Position numbers and translations under genes: made by a program
From: Hymenobacter sp. BT18
GTDB lineage: Bacteria; Bacteroidota; Bacteroidia; Cytophagales; Hymenobacteraceae
Direction of reading: 5' to 3'
Length of the DNA: 64,000 nucleotides
Assembly (NCBI RefSeq): GCF_012273015.1
Contig: NZ_CP050954.1
Location: forward strand, 2,768,001 to 2,832,000
The notes under the pieces: model-generated
What the model was told of the DNA's origin: nothing
The model's input: only the letters and a program-made list of their open reading frames with translations
Database searches by the model: none
In this document: positions 43,131 to 52,273 of the stretch, piece by piece
Layout: each line of letters opens with the position of its first letter
Numbering within the stretch: position 1 is the stretch's first letter

Positions 43131-44480
43131 GTGACCCAGCCCACCAACCAGGCCGACACGCCACGAAAGCCCCGCAGCGCACCCCGCGTGCGGGGCTTTC
43201 TCAATCTGGCCCCCGATGCACCTGTTTCCGACATCGTCCCGCACAAGGACGGGGCCGTGATAACGGGTGGCGTGTGGGGTGGCAGGGGCATTGCCTTTGG
43301 GCAGGGCAACACGGCCCCGCAAGTAGCCCTGGAAGCAGCCCTAAATTCCGGTACCGCCTACCGGTGCCTGGAGAAGCGGTCTGCTTTTCTGGAAGGCATG
43401 GGCCTGCCGCAAGTCCTGGCCGACGAGGAAGTGCCCGGCCAGCCCGGCAAGACCCTGGGCGAGTTGTGGGCGGAGGAGTGCAGCGACGGCAGCTACTTCA
43501 ACGGCGCGGCTTTTCTGGTGCGCTACAACCTGGAAAAGCAGATCGGCGAGATACACCTGCTGCCTTTCCCCTCGGTGCGCAAAACCGACAAGGGTACTTT
43601 TCTGCTCAACCACAAATTCGGTCGCAAGGGCTTCAAGGCCGCCGACACCACCGAGCACCAAGCCTTCGACAATCGGCCCGAAACCATCGAGGCCATTCTG
43701 AAAACGGCGGAGGAGCCCATAGACGATAAGAAGCCCGGCGGCCCCAAGAAAGGCCAGCCCGGGCAGATTCTGTACGTCTACATTTCCAAGGCAGGGGAAA
43801 AGGACTACCCCTTGCCGCCGCACTGGGCGGGCCTGGAGGACGTACTCGCCGATGCTTCCTACGCGCGCTACGAACTGGATGAGGTCGATGGCGGCTTCAA
43901 CGCCAAGGGCATGCTGGCCATGATCGGGGAAGAAAGCACCACGGCGGACGGGGAAGGCAAAACCGAGGAAGACCGCACCGACGACGAGCTGAAGCTATTC
44001 ACGGGCAACGGGGCAAAGCAGGCTGGCGTGAAGCGCAAGAGCATCATGGTGCTGGATGTGAAGACCAAGGAAACCGTTCCGGTCTGGATTCCCATGAATA
44101 CCACTGTGGACCTGAAGTGGCTTTCCGAGAAGAAGGAAGCCATCGGCCAAACGGTCTGCCGCCACATCGGCATTCCCCCCATTCTGGCGGGCTTTGCCAA
44201 GGCCGGGCAGCTCGGGGCCGCGCAGGAAATCCTGAACGCCGTGGAGCTGACCCAGGACGACCTGATGCCGCTGCGCCGCAAACTATTCCGCGGCTTCTGC
44301 CAACTCTTCCCACAGGCGAAAAACGCCACCATCGGTAATAAGCGCCCGATCAGCTTCGTGCCACCGGAGTTGATGGCCGTGCTCACCGAGGAAGAAAAGC
44401 GCAAGCTGGCCGTGGAGTATGGCATTCTGGCGAGTGCTGCCCCTGCTCAACCCGCCGCCCAACCCAACACCCAGCCATGA
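43131..44480 (+). CDS. Portal protein
   Basis: A 449-residue protein with portal features: an N-terminal stem/wing region (YRCLEKRSAFLEGMGL) and the late helix CRHIGIPPILAGFAKAGQLG followed by NAVELTQDDLMPLRRKLFRG, the usual IPP and helix-12 region. It starts at a GTG and its stop overlaps the next gene (ATGA). The portal gene is displaced: it lies downstream of the capsid, not next to the terminase. Confidence 0.8.
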   Translation: MTQPTNQADTPRKPRSAPRVRGFLNLAPDAPVSDIVPHKDGAVITGGVWGGRGIAFGQGNTAPQVALEAALNSGTAYRCLEKRSAFLEGMGLPQVLADEEVPGQPGKTLGELWAEECSDGSYFNGAAFLVRYNLEKQIGEIHLLPFPSVRKTDKGTFLLNHKFGRKGFKAADTTEHQAFDNRPETIEAILKTAEEPIDDKKPGGPKKGQPGQILYVYISKAGEKDYPLPPHWAGLEDVLADASYARYELDEVDGGFNAKGMLAMIGEESTTADGEGKTEEDRTDDELKLFTGNGAKQAGVKRKSIMVLDVKTKETVPVWIPMNTTVDLKWLSEKKEAIGQTVCRHIGIPPILAGFAKAGQLGAAQEILNAVELTQDDLMPLRRKLFRGFCQLFPQAKNATIGNKRPISFVPPELMAVLTEEEKRKLAVEYGILASAAPAQPAAQPNTQP

Positions 44481-45082
44481 AGCCCCTAGTCGCCGATTTC
44501 TTTACCCGGTTCACGGCCTCCAAGTCCATCGAGACCCGGCAGCTGCAGCCCTTCATTCAGGATGCGCGCCTGCTCGATATGGAGCCGGCACTCGGGTACG
44601 AGCTGCTCGAAGCCGTGGAGAACCTGCCGGCCTTCACGGTAAGGGAGGCAACGGATATTGAGCTGCCCTCGGTGCTGCTGAATGACTTGGTGCGCCGCCG
44701 TGACCACGTATTCCGCGCCCTGGTAGACGCCCCACTGCTGGCGCCGCCAACTGAACCCGTGACCACGGAATTGTGGGCGTACGAGAGCCTGATAACCCTC
44801 GCCTACAGCTTCGCCCTGCCTTACTGGCAACACGCTGCCTACGCCCGGTTTCTGAGTGATTTCGGCATCAACGTGGTCAAAGGTGGGCTCACGGTGCCCA
44901 CCGACCCGGGCGGCACGTTCATGCCGGCTTCTCCCGCCCAACGCGCCCAGCTACTAGCCAGCGCGGAAAGCAAGACCGAGGCGATGCTGGCCCGCCTCAT
45001 GCGCTTCCTGCCCACCTACAAAACCGAATCGACCTGTGGCCCCGCGTCTCGCGTGTACCGTCGGCGTTTCCGCAGCATCTAA
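44477..45082 (+). CDS. Probable head-tail connector-type protein
   Basis: A 201-residue helical protein that follows the portal with a four-base overlap. The pattern (FTRFTASKSIETRQLQPFIQ, then LAYSFALPYWQHAAYARFLS) resembles uncharacterised connector-like proteins of Bacteroidota phages. The C-terminus is basic. Function inferred from place. Confidence 0.45.
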   Translation: MKPLVADFFTRFTASKSIETRQLQPFIQDARLLDMEPALGYELLEAVENLPAFTVREATDIELPSVLLNDLVRRRDHVFRALVDAPLLAPPTEPVTTELWAYESLITLAYSFALPYWQHAAYARFLSDFGINVVKGGLTVPTDPGGTFMPASPAQRAQLLASAESKTEAMLARLMRFLPTYKTESTCGPASRVYRRRFRSI

Positions 45083-45093
45083 TCTTCTTTCGT

Positions 45094-46224
45094 ATGCTCC
45101 TGCCCGGCCGCAAGACGTCTAATTTTAAAACTACCCCCTTTCTGCTCCCGACGGACTACGTCGCCGTGCTGCGGACGCTTGATACCCCAGATCCAGCTGA
45201 TCAGGACCTGGTGGGGACGGTGGAAATGGTGCTACGCGCTGTCCGCAGTGACCTATACCAAGCCAAGACAGTGGAGGAGATGCAGCAGCTGCAGGGAGAT
45301 GAGCAACTCAACCCGGCTGTTATTTACCGCATCACCGGCCGGCGCGCACCCGACACGACGGCATTGCCGGACTTGATTATTGGCGGCCTGAGCAACGTGA
45401 GCCTCTGGCCTGAAGGCGTGCTCGACCCGGATACAAGCCCGGTCGTGGTCGCCTACAACCTGGTCACCGACACAACGACTGCCCGCGTGGGCGGGGCTTC
45501 GGATACCATCACCTTCCCCGTTACGCGGGCCCTGGGTGGGTATGCCATTGGTGACATCGTGGAAGTGGTGAACGATGCCACCGGCCTTGCTTTCAAGCAA
45601 CTGCTGGCTCCGGAGAACCCGCCGGTTATCCAGGCTTTCACGGCCTCCAACACGCCCCGACAGTACGGCGCTTCTACGGCCGTTGCCCTGTCCTTCCAGG
45701 CCGCTGCCGGCGTGAATACGCCGGCCATCAACGTGGCGCAGGTGAAGGTGAACGGGGTAATCCAGCTCAACGGTGATGGAACCCCGAAGCTCTCAGGTAC
45801 GGTGAACGTGAACACGGCAGCCGATACCGACACCAGCTACACGATGGAGGTAACGGATGCGGATGGCACGAAAGTGAGCCGCACCATCCAGGTGGACTAC
45901 AGCAGCAAGCGCTTCTGGGGCGCCCTGAGTACCGACCCGGCCACCATGAGCGCCGCCGAGCTTTCTGCGGCGCTCAAAGCCCTGGTAACGCAGGAGTTCA
46001 GCGAGAGCCGCAGCCAGCTGCGCACCATCACCCTGGCCAATCAATACCCGGTCTTCGCTTACCGAGCCTCAGCCGGGGTGCCTACTGTCACGGTAGGCGG
46101 CCGGGCTAACAACAACTTCCGCAACGCGGCTTTCACCTTCACAAACAGCGAAAACACGCCCGAGTCCTTCCTCTGGGTAGCGGGTTCGCTCAATACGGGC
46201 ACGTTCACTTTCGGCCTTTCCTAA
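45094..46224 (+). CDS. Tail fibre-like protein with Ig-like domain
   Basis: A 376-residue beta-rich protein. The middle (VIQAFTASNTPRQYGASTAV to DADGTKVSRTIQVDYSSK) has the spacing of a phage Ig-like fold. The C-terminal part ends in Gly/Thr-rich strands. It precedes the fibre gene by three bases and probably belongs to the adsorption apparatus. Confidence 0.55.
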   Translation: MLLPGRKTSNFKTTPFLLPTDYVAVLRTLDTPDPADQDLVGTVEMVLRAVRSDLYQAKTVEEMQQLQGDEQLNPAVIYRITGRRAPDTTALPDLIIGGLSNVSLWPEGVLDPDTSPVVVAYNLVTDTTTARVGGASDTITFPVTRALGGYAIGDIVEVVNDATGLAFKQLLAPENPPVIQAFTASNTPRQYGASTAVALSFQAAAGVNTPAINVAQVKVNGVIQLNGDGTPKLSGTVNVNTAADTDTSYTMEVTDADGTKVSRTIQVDYSSKRFWGALSTDPATMSAAELSAALKALVTQEFSESRSQLRTITLANQYPVFAYRASAGVPTVTVGGRANNNFRNAAFTFTNSENTPESFLWVAGSLNTGTFTFGLS

Positions 46225-46227
46225 GCT

Positions 46228-47997
46228 ATGGCACATCCTTCAGGAGACGTAACCTTCGACACCATTACTACCTCGGTAGACAATGGCAAGAACTCGGTGT
46301 GGGCCCGGCAAAGCGAGTGGGACAAGCCCGTAAAGGATCAAGCTGCTCGCAATGCCCTCGGCATCGACCCCGAGGAAAAGCTCAACGCTTACGGCAATGG
46401 CTCCGGCCTGCGCACGGTCAATATGACCGTTACCTACGACAACGGGCAGAAGTGGCAGTTGCAAATACCTACCTGGGCTACGCTTACCCCAACGCAGAAG
46501 ATTGCCGCGCTGAAGAACAACGCCAACTGGGTCGAGGTAACCGGCGGGAGCGGCTATGACGATGCAGCCCTCACCGCGCGGGTGCAAGGCGCCGAGGACC
46601 GCTTGGATGCGTTGGAAGAGTCGCAGGCACTGGCCTTGGGCGCTCCTGTGGTAAAGCGTGAGAGCACTGGCCTGGAGGGCTTTGCCAATGTAACGGAGGC
46701 GTTCGAAAACGGTGGGGGTAGCTTCATTTTCAATCAGTACCAGAACCTGCTCACTGGGGTGCGCAGTATCTCGGATACCGTTATTGAAGGGGGCGGGGCG
46801 CTGCTCTACGTAGGCAGCGGCGCGGAGCTTGAACTGGCGGACGGGCTCACCGTCGAAAACTTCGTCATTGCCAAGCACCTGGGCTCGCTCATCACCAACG
46901 ATGCTCTGAAGGCTACCCTGCGCGGCACGAGCCAGCTGATTGGCCTAGCGATGAGCGATTCGGAGGTTCACGCCTTCGACTCCTCCGTGGTGGACACCTG
47001 CACGGGCACGGGTACCGTGTACCTCTACGACAATGCCTCGGCTACCTTCAACGCCCCGGGCATTACGATAGTGGACCGCCGCCCAGGCGCCAGTGGCTCC
47101 GGCCTTGATGCTAACCTGCTGGCCGGCCTGCAGAATGCCAATGCCCTGAGCGGGCTGAACCCGGTGCTGACCCGGGATGACCAAATAGCCGAGAACTTCC
47201 TGGTGCCCGGCGGGGGTACCGCCGGGCAGGCGTTGCTAGTGCAGCCGGACGGCACCTCCCGCGCTTTTCAGACGCTTACCGCCGCGCAGGTAGCCGACTT
47301 CACCGAGGCGGTGCAGGATGCCGTGGCCGCGCTGCTGGGGGCAGGCAGCAACATCACGCTTAACTACAACGACGCCACCAACTCCCTGACCATTGCGGCC
47401 AGCGGGGGCGGGGGTACCACCGACCTGGAGGCCGTTCGGGATGCCATGGGCATTGCCCTGGTGGGCATTGGTAACATCAGCATTGCGGTCAACGACGCGG
47501 CCGATACCATCACCATCAGCACCACGGCCACGCAGAACATCACGGACGCGGCCTCCGCGGCCCTGATGGATACGAAGGACGCGGCGGTGCAGGCGTACGC
47601 CATCCAGCGGGCCAACCACACGGGCAACATGCCGGCGGCCAACGTCACGGAATCGACTACCCGGCGGTTTGTCTCGGACACGGAAAAGGCCACCTGGAAT
47701 GCGAAGCAGGATGCCTTTGCTCAGCGCACAGCCTTCCCCGTGAAGTTCGATGCAGAGGCCAACTATGGCACCAAGGCCACTCCCTTGACCGGGGTTTTCA
47801 GCTTCGACCTAACCGGGGCGAAGGTGGGCCCGATTGTCAAGCTGTACTGGACGCCCCCGGCCGGCACCACCTCCCTGGGTAGCACCATTTTCAAGGTGTT
47901 GGACGGGGGCAGCATCGTGGCCTCGGTGATGAACATGATCATGTTCGACTTCCAGGACGTGAACAACATCGAAACCAAAATAACGCAGTACAGCTAA
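46228..47997 (+). CDS. Tail fibre protein
   Basis: A 589-residue repetitive fibre. It contains STTRRFVSDTEKATWNAKQD, a phrase common in phage tail fibres, a short coiled coil (RVQGAEDRLDALEESQAL) and long runs of Asn/Ala/Thr beta repeats (SNITLNYNDATNSLTIAA). Trimeric adhesin-like architecture is likely. The stop overlaps the next start by one base. Confidence 0.7.
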   Translation: MAHPSGDVTFDTITTSVDNGKNSVWARQSEWDKPVKDQAARNALGIDPEEKLNAYGNGSGLRTVNMTVTYDNGQKWQLQIPTWATLTPTQKIAALKNNANWVEVTGGSGYDDAALTARVQGAEDRLDALEESQALALGAPVVKRESTGLEGFANVTEAFENGGGSFIFNQYQNLLTGVRSISDTVIEGGGALLYVGSGAELELADGLTVENFVIAKHLGSLITNDALKATLRGTSQLIGLAMSDSEVHAFDSSVVDTCTGTGTVYLYDNASATFNAPGITIVDRRPGASGSGLDANLLAGLQNANALSGLNPVLTRDDQIAENFLVPGGGTAGQALLVQPDGTSRAFQTLTAAQVADFTEAVQDAVAALLGAGSNITLNYNDATNSLTIAASGGGGTTDLEAVRDAMGIALVGIGNISIAVNDAADTITISTTATQNITDAASAALMDTKDAAVQAYAIQRANHTGNMPAANVTESTTRRFVSDTEKATWNAKQDAFAQRTAFPVKFDAEANYGTKATPLTGVFSFDLTGAKVGPIVKLYWTPPAGTTSLGSTIFKVLDGGSIVASVMNMIMFDFQDVNNIETKITQYS

Positions 47998-49337
47998 TGA
48001 GTCGCCGCCGAGCCTTTATGCTGATGGGAGACGGGCTGAAACCGCAGCTGGTCTTTACCATTCCGGGTACCTCCGTGACGGTCAACGCCACCACGTTGGG
48101 CGGCCAGCCTATGCGCCTGGTATTCGATGACGGCACCAGCCTGGCTGGCACCAGCGGCACGAACATGGTCAAGACCTTCAGCGCCGGCGGCCCGCATACC
48201 TGCATCCTCTACCTGCGCAACACGACCGACCTGACCATCCTGCGCATCCTGAGCACCCAGGGTATCACGACCGAGGGTCAGAGCACCGGCGTGGCCAGCT
48301 TCGCGCAGTTCCCGAACCTGGCGACCCTGAACCTGGACAACACCCCCTTCAACAAAGTCATCTGCACGGCCACCAGCTTGCAGATGCGCTTCTGGGTGCC
48401 CACGGCCACGATTGGTAAAAATGTGGACTTCTCGGGCATGGACTGCGTGAACGTGTTTGCCCAGCAAAGCCAGATCGAGTCGATTGTAGCCTGGCCCACG
48501 GTGGCCCGCCTCAACCAGCTGCGCCTCGACGTGAACAAGCTGGCCGGCTCCTATACTGTACCCGCTGGGCTTACGGGCCTGCGGACCCTCTACTTCGGCG
48601 ACGGCAACACCACGGGGCAAACGAGTGGCACCGCGGCCACTACCTCGCTCAACGTGACGGGCGCCAGCGGCCTGCAGAGTTTGTACGCCAACGACCTGGG
48701 CAACCGTACGGTCACCTTCCCCACGACCCAGCGCCTGCTGGACCTAAACCGCAGCGCCCAGGGCAGCCTGCAATCGGGCAGCATCAGCAGCCTGATTACC
48801 CAGGCCAGCAGTGCGCTCAGCCTGAACGACCTGCGCCTGCGGGTGTCAGCCCTATCGGGGGCGGAGCAGCGCGACCTGGTAGCGGCCCTACACGCCAACC
48901 GGGCCAGCCGGATTGCCGGCACCAAGCGCCTGTATTTGGAAGGCGGGGAGCTGGCCTTCCCGTATCCGCAGACCGGCAGCACGGCTTTCCCCGGCCGGAT
49001 TCATAACGCCGGCATCGTGGACGCGGCTACGCGCACGAAAATCGACGAGCTGACGGCTACGGGCTGGGTGGTGAGCTTCAACCGGCCGAACCTGAAGCTC
49101 CAGTACATCGACGCCTCGACGGTGGAACTCACCTACGAGGGTGACCTGGATATCGACATCTGGACCGCGACCCAGACCATCCGCCTCTCCGACTGCACCA
49201 TCCGCACCGGCACCACGCCCTGGCTGGCCAACGGCGACTACCAGGTGCTCAGCGGCTCGGGCAAGGTATGGCGCATCAGCGCGGCCATGCCCAACAACGG
49301 AAGCACCGTGGTACGCGGGGTTTTCGACAAGATCTAA
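47997..49337 (+). CDS. Leucine-rich-repeat-like tail protein, probable receptor binding
   Basis: A 446-residue protein. Residues 100-275 show irregular leucine-rich repeats (FPNLATLNLDNTPFNKV, LNQLRLDVNKLAGSY, LTGLRTLYFGDGN, LQSLYANDLGNRTVTF, LNDLRLRVSAL). It is coupled to the fibre gene and just precedes the lysis cassette, so it may be the receptor-binding tip. The last 100 residues are an unrelated beta domain. Confidence 0.55.
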   Translation: MSRRRAFMLMGDGLKPQLVFTIPGTSVTVNATTLGGQPMRLVFDDGTSLAGTSGTNMVKTFSAGGPHTCILYLRNTTDLTILRILSTQGITTEGQSTGVASFAQFPNLATLNLDNTPFNKVICTATSLQMRFWVPTATIGKNVDFSGMDCVNVFAQQSQIESIVAWPTVARLNQLRLDVNKLAGSYTVPAGLTGLRTLYFGDGNTTGQTSGTAATTSLNVTGASGLQSLYANDLGNRTVTFPTTQRLLDLNRSAQGSLQSGSISSLITQASSALSLNDLRLRVSALSGAEQRDLVAALHANRASRIAGTKRLYLEGGELAFPYPQTGSTAFPGRIHNAGIVDAATRTKIDELTATGWVVSFNRPNLKLQYIDASTVELTYEGDLDIDIWTATQTIRLSDCTIRTGTTPWLANGDYQVLSGSGKVWRISAAMPNNGSTVVRGVFDKI

Positions 49338-49347
49338 CCTTCCCACC

Positions 49348-49956
49348 GTGAACCCCGTGCGCCACTCCTTTATTGAATTCTACAAGCTGCTCGGGTTTCG
49401 CGGGCCGAAGGACTTATTGGCTTCCGCCTACGGGCTGAAAGCCTACTCGCTACCGCTCCTGAAAATCCAGATCAGCGGTACGCTGCTGGCCGCCGTGGTG
49501 GCCTTCTGCACCAAGTGGGTGTGGAGCCCGCCGCTGGCCATGGTGCTGCTCCTGGCCCTGGACGTGCTCAACGCCTGGTACGGCTACCGGGTGGACGTGA
49601 CGCTGCGGGGCGGCCACTTCAAATTCGAGGAGCTGCAGCGCACCTTCGGCAAGGTGGTGGGCACGCTGCTGGTGCTCACCTGCATCAAGAATCTGATCAA
49701 CTCCTACGAGTACTATGCCTACGCCGCCGACGTGGTATTCGCCTGGCTTTTCACTTATAAGCTGCGCAAGCTGGTGGCCAAGATGGTGGCGCTGAAAGTC
49801 GTCGAGGGCGGCCTGCCGAAGCTGATCATGGGCCTGCTGGCCTCCAAGTTCGGGCCCTACATCGTGGACCACATCCAGAAGAAGGAGCCAACCCCTGAGC
49901 CGGCTCCCGATTCTACACCCGCATCCACCCCGGATGCACCAACACCTGTCCTATGA
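49348..49956 (+). CDS. Holin
   Basis: A 202-residue membrane protein starting at a GTG. Three to four hydrophobic segments are visible (QISGTLLAAVVAFCTKWVW, LAMVLLLALDVLNAWYGY, VVGTLLVLTCIKNL, YAADVVFAWLFTY), then a charged Pro/Thr-rich tail. The layout resembles the phage holin 4/toxin-secretion holin family. It forms membrane holes at the time of lysis. The next gene overlaps its stop and is a likely lysis partner. Confidence 0.72.
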   Translation: MNPVRHSFIEFYKLLGFRGPKDLLASAYGLKAYSLPLLKIQISGTLLAAVVAFCTKWVWSPPLAMVLLLALDVLNAWYGYRVDVTLRGGHFKFEELQRTFGKVVGTLLVLTCIKNLINSYEYYAYAADVVFAWLFTYKLRKLVAKMVALKVVEGGLPKLIMGLLASKFGPYIVDHIQKKEPTPEPAPDSTPASTPDAPTPVL

Positions 49957-50354
49957 CCATTGAAGTAAAACGCCGTGCCAGCACGGCCCAGAGCACCCTA
50001 TCCGAGTGGTTCGTGAACGGGGTATTTGAATGCTACGGCATTGAGGACGTGGTGCGACCCGCCGGGGCCGCCAAAGTTTTCGGCAAAACAGCCATTCCCG
50101 CCGGCACCTACCAGGTGATTATCAGCTTCAGCCCGCGCTTTCAAAAGCAGCTACCCCTGCTGCTAAACGTGCCCGGCTTTGCGGGCGTCCGGATTCACCC
50201 GGGCAACTACGCCACCGATACCGAGGGTTGCCTGCTGCCTGGTACTGGCGCCGGCAAGGATATGGTGACCAACAGCCGGGTGGCATTTGACAAGCTATTC
50301 AAGAAAATCGAGGCGGCGACCAAGAAAGAGCGTGTGCTGCTCACCATCCGCTAG
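49953..50354 (+). CDS. DUF5675 lysis-region protein, possible endolysin
   Basis: A 133-residue protein closely matching the DUF5675 pattern: STLSEWFVNGVFECYGIEDV, KTAIPAGTYQVIISFSPRF, VPGFAGVRIHPGNYATDTEG and the Cys in EGCLLPG. The His/Cys arrangement resembles an L,D-transpeptidase-like site. It directly follows the holin, and no other endolysin is seen, so it may cut or remodel peptidoglycan. The activity is inferred. Confidence 0.75.
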   Translation: MTIEVKRRASTAQSTLSEWFVNGVFECYGIEDVVRPAGAAKVFGKTAIPAGTYQVIISFSPRFQKQLPLLLNVPGFAGVRIHPGNYATDTEGCLLPGTGAGKDMVTNSRVAFDKLFKKIEAATKKERVLLTIR

Positions 50355-50397
50355 GCCCACATCTACTCACATTCTTTTCCATTTCACCCTTACCACT

Positions 50398-50613
50398 ATG
50401 AAAAATTGGTTTGCCCGCATTTTCCTGTTTCTGCTGCTCGTGTCCGTGGGCCTGTGGTGGCGCCACGCCGCTAAGTCCAGCGACTACGGCTCCATTGAGG
50501 GCACGGCCTACCTGGTGGGCTTCGTGTTCGTCGCCCTGCTCAACATCGGCAACGGCTACGCCGACTGGCGCCAGCGGCCCGGTCGGCTGAACGGCAAAGC
50601 CCGTCCGCGCTGA
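50398..50613 (+). CDS. Small two-pass membrane protein of the lysis region
   Basis: A 71-residue protein with two hydrophobic segments (ARIFLFLLLVSVGLWW, GTAYLVGFVFVALLNIG) and a basic end. It could be a second holin or antiholin. The stop overlaps the next ATG (TGATG). Confidence 0.6.
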   Translation: MKNWFARIFLFLLLVSVGLWWRHAAKSSDYGSIEGTAYLVGFVFVALLNIGNGYADWRQRPGRLNGKARPR

Positions 50614-51071
50614 TGTTCTGGCTGCTCTACAACCTGTTTGCCCTGGTCGACGGATTCTGCGACGCGCTGCTCTACGGTGGCAAAGGCGCGGAATCCTTCG
50701 CCTGGAACGAGCATGCGCCCCTGCTCACGCGCCGGGCGCTGGCTGTGCTGGCGGCCGTCGCGGCGGCCGTGGAGGCGCTGCTGGCCGGCCCGGGTGAAAT
50801 AGAAGGGGTGCCGCTGGGCCTGGCCTGGGTGCTCTGGAACATCCCGGCCGCGGCGCTGAGCTTCTCCCTCTTCCATAATGAGTGCTACAACTTCGGCCGG
50901 GTGCTGATCCGGGAGAAGACGGTAGCCCGGGCCCGGAAGGTGTTCCGCTTCAACTACCAATCCTCGACGACCACCGCCCGCTGGGATTTCGACGGTACTG
51001 CCCGCTGGGTGATGGCCGCCGCCGGCGTGCTCTGGCTCGGCCTCGGGTTTCTCTTACACGCCAAACTATGA
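50613..51071 (+). CDS. Membrane protein of the lysis region
   Basis: A 152-residue protein with three or four hydrophobic stretches (LAVLAAVAAAVEALLA, LAWVLWNIPAAALSFSLF, WVMAAAGVLWLGLGFLL) and no recognised family. Coupled at both ends to its neighbours. Role unknown. Confidence 0.55.
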   Translation: MFWLLYNLFALVDGFCDALLYGGKGAESFAWNEHAPLLTRRALAVLAAVAAAVEALLAGPGEIEGVPLGLAWVLWNIPAAALSFSLFHNECYNFGRVLIREKTVARARKVFRFNYQSSTTTARWDFDGTARWVMAAAGVLWLGLGFLLHAKL

Positions 51072-51433
51072 ATGAGCCCGTCATCCTGCCGATTAGCAAC
51101 ACGCCCGGCTACTACCTCTTCCATTGCCCTGGCTGTAAAGAAAGCCACCGCATCAACACCAACCCCGCGAATCCCGGGGCCTGCTGGACGCTGAGCGGGC
51201 CGCCCGACAAGCCGACGATTCGGGCCTCGGTGCTGGTGCGCAGCGGCCACTACGTGCCCGGTGGCACCGCCAAGGATGGCCGGTGCTGGTGTGACTACCA
51301 CCGCGAAAACCCGGATAGTGGCGCGCCCACCTGCTACATCTGCCACTCCTTCGTGACAGATGGAAAGATTGAGTTTCTGAATGACTGTACTCATGCCTTA
51401 GCCGGCCAAACTGTTCCCCTTCAACCGCTATGA
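51068..51433 (+). CDS. DUF6527-type phage protein
   Basis: A 121-residue protein with the DUF6527 signature: FHCPGCKESH, a W-rich middle, then CHSFVTDGKIEFLNDCTHAL followed by AGQTVPL. Relatives in phages have been labelled ammonia monooxygenase without basis. The Cys/His residues suggest metal binding. Function is unknown. The stop overlaps the next gene by four bases. Confidence 0.75.
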   Translation: MNEPVILPISNTPGYYLFHCPGCKESHRINTNPANPGACWTLSGPPDKPTIRASVLVRSGHYVPGGTAKDGRCWCDYHRENPDSGAPTCYICHSFVTDGKIEFLNDCTHALAGQTVPLQPL

Positions 51434-51999
51434 GACTTCTCCTTTTCCTCTGCCTGGTGCTGGCCAACTGCGCTGGCTCCGATAAGGTCCTTCGTGCTGC
51501 TCAGGATGACAACCGGCAAATGTCCACGAAAACCCCTGGAATACGTGGCAACTACGTGGCATTACCCGATTCGCTGCCAAAGCGCCGGCTCTTTGGCCTG
51601 CTGCCTGCCAAGAAGCCGGCGGCCGCTGTGCCTGGCTACACCTTCGGCAAGAAAAGCACGGTCATCATTCAGACTGGTACCGGCAACACGGCGGCTACGG
51701 CCACCAAGCCCGGCACCATGGCCACCGGCACTGAGGCCACGGCCGTGGATGCCGGCAAGGCCCGCGCCCCGGTGCAGACCGGCACGGCCAACCAGGCTAC
51801 CGATAACACCAAGGCAGGCCAGCGCGGTGGTGCTGCGGCCACTGCGCCGGGCGCCAGTGCCGAGGCTACCAATAAAGGAGGTGGTACGCCCTGGTGGGTG
51901 TATGCTGTGTGTATTGGTGCCGGCGGGGTAGGGGGCTGGATGCTCCGGGGAAAGGCCAGCGTGTGGAGTTGGTGGCCGGCATGGGCCCGGCCGGGCTAG
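51430..51999 (+). CDS. Candidate one-piece spanin (u-spanin)
   Basis: A 189-residue protein with a lipoprotein signal ending in LVLANC (lipobox Cys14), a long low-complexity Thr/Ala/Gly-rich middle, and a C-terminal transmembrane segment (WWVYAVCIGAGGVGGWML). A lipid anchor in the outer membrane plus a C-terminal inner-membrane helix is the defining design of u-spanins such as that of phage T1, which fuse the two membranes in the last step of lysis. It closes the lysis cassette. Evidence is topological only. Confidence 0.55.
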   Translation: MRLLLFLCLVLANCAGSDKVLRAAQDDNRQMSTKTPGIRGNYVALPDSLPKRRLFGLLPAKKPAAAVPGYTFGKKSTVIIQTGTGNTAATATKPGTMATGTEATAVDAGKARAPVQTGTANQATDNTKAGQRGGAAATAPGASAEATNKGGGTPWWVYAVCIGAGGVGGWMLRGKASVWSWWPAWARPG

Positions 52000-52112
52000 T
52001 AATATTTTTGGCTGTTTTTTACTAATAATTTTCTCCGCCACTCGGCGGGCTCAGCCGGCAATCGGAGCCGGCTAGGGAGAATGGGCAGCCCGAATACCCT
52101 GGCCTGAAAATC

Positions 52113-52143
52113 AAAAGCCCCGGATGCTATAGCCGGGGCTTTT
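52113..52143 (+). terminator. Terminator of the lysis cassette
   Basis: AAAAGCCCCGG and CCGGGGCTTTT form a perfect 11-bp stem with a nine-base loop and a T-run. It ends the long late transcript. Confidence 0.85.
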
Positions 52144-52156
52144 TGTATATTCGATT

Positions 52157-52273
52157 ATGCCTCGCTACTCCTACGAAGACGACAAACCGCTGCCTGATTG
52201 GGCAAGAGTCCTGATCACTATCTTCCTGATTGCCGTAGCCGGCATTCCCTCTTGTGTACACCCATACGGATAA
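52157..52273 (+). CDS. 38-residue single-pass membrane protein
   Basis: A short gene immediately after the lysis terminator encodes MPRYSYEDDKPLPDWARVL followed by a hydrophobic stretch (ITIFLIAVAGIPSC) and a short tail. Acidic-polar start and one membrane helix are clear. Another tiny membrane protein lies at 52757. Function unknown. Confidence 0.45.
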   Translation: MPRYSYEDDKPLPDWARVLITIFLIAVAGIPSCVHPYG

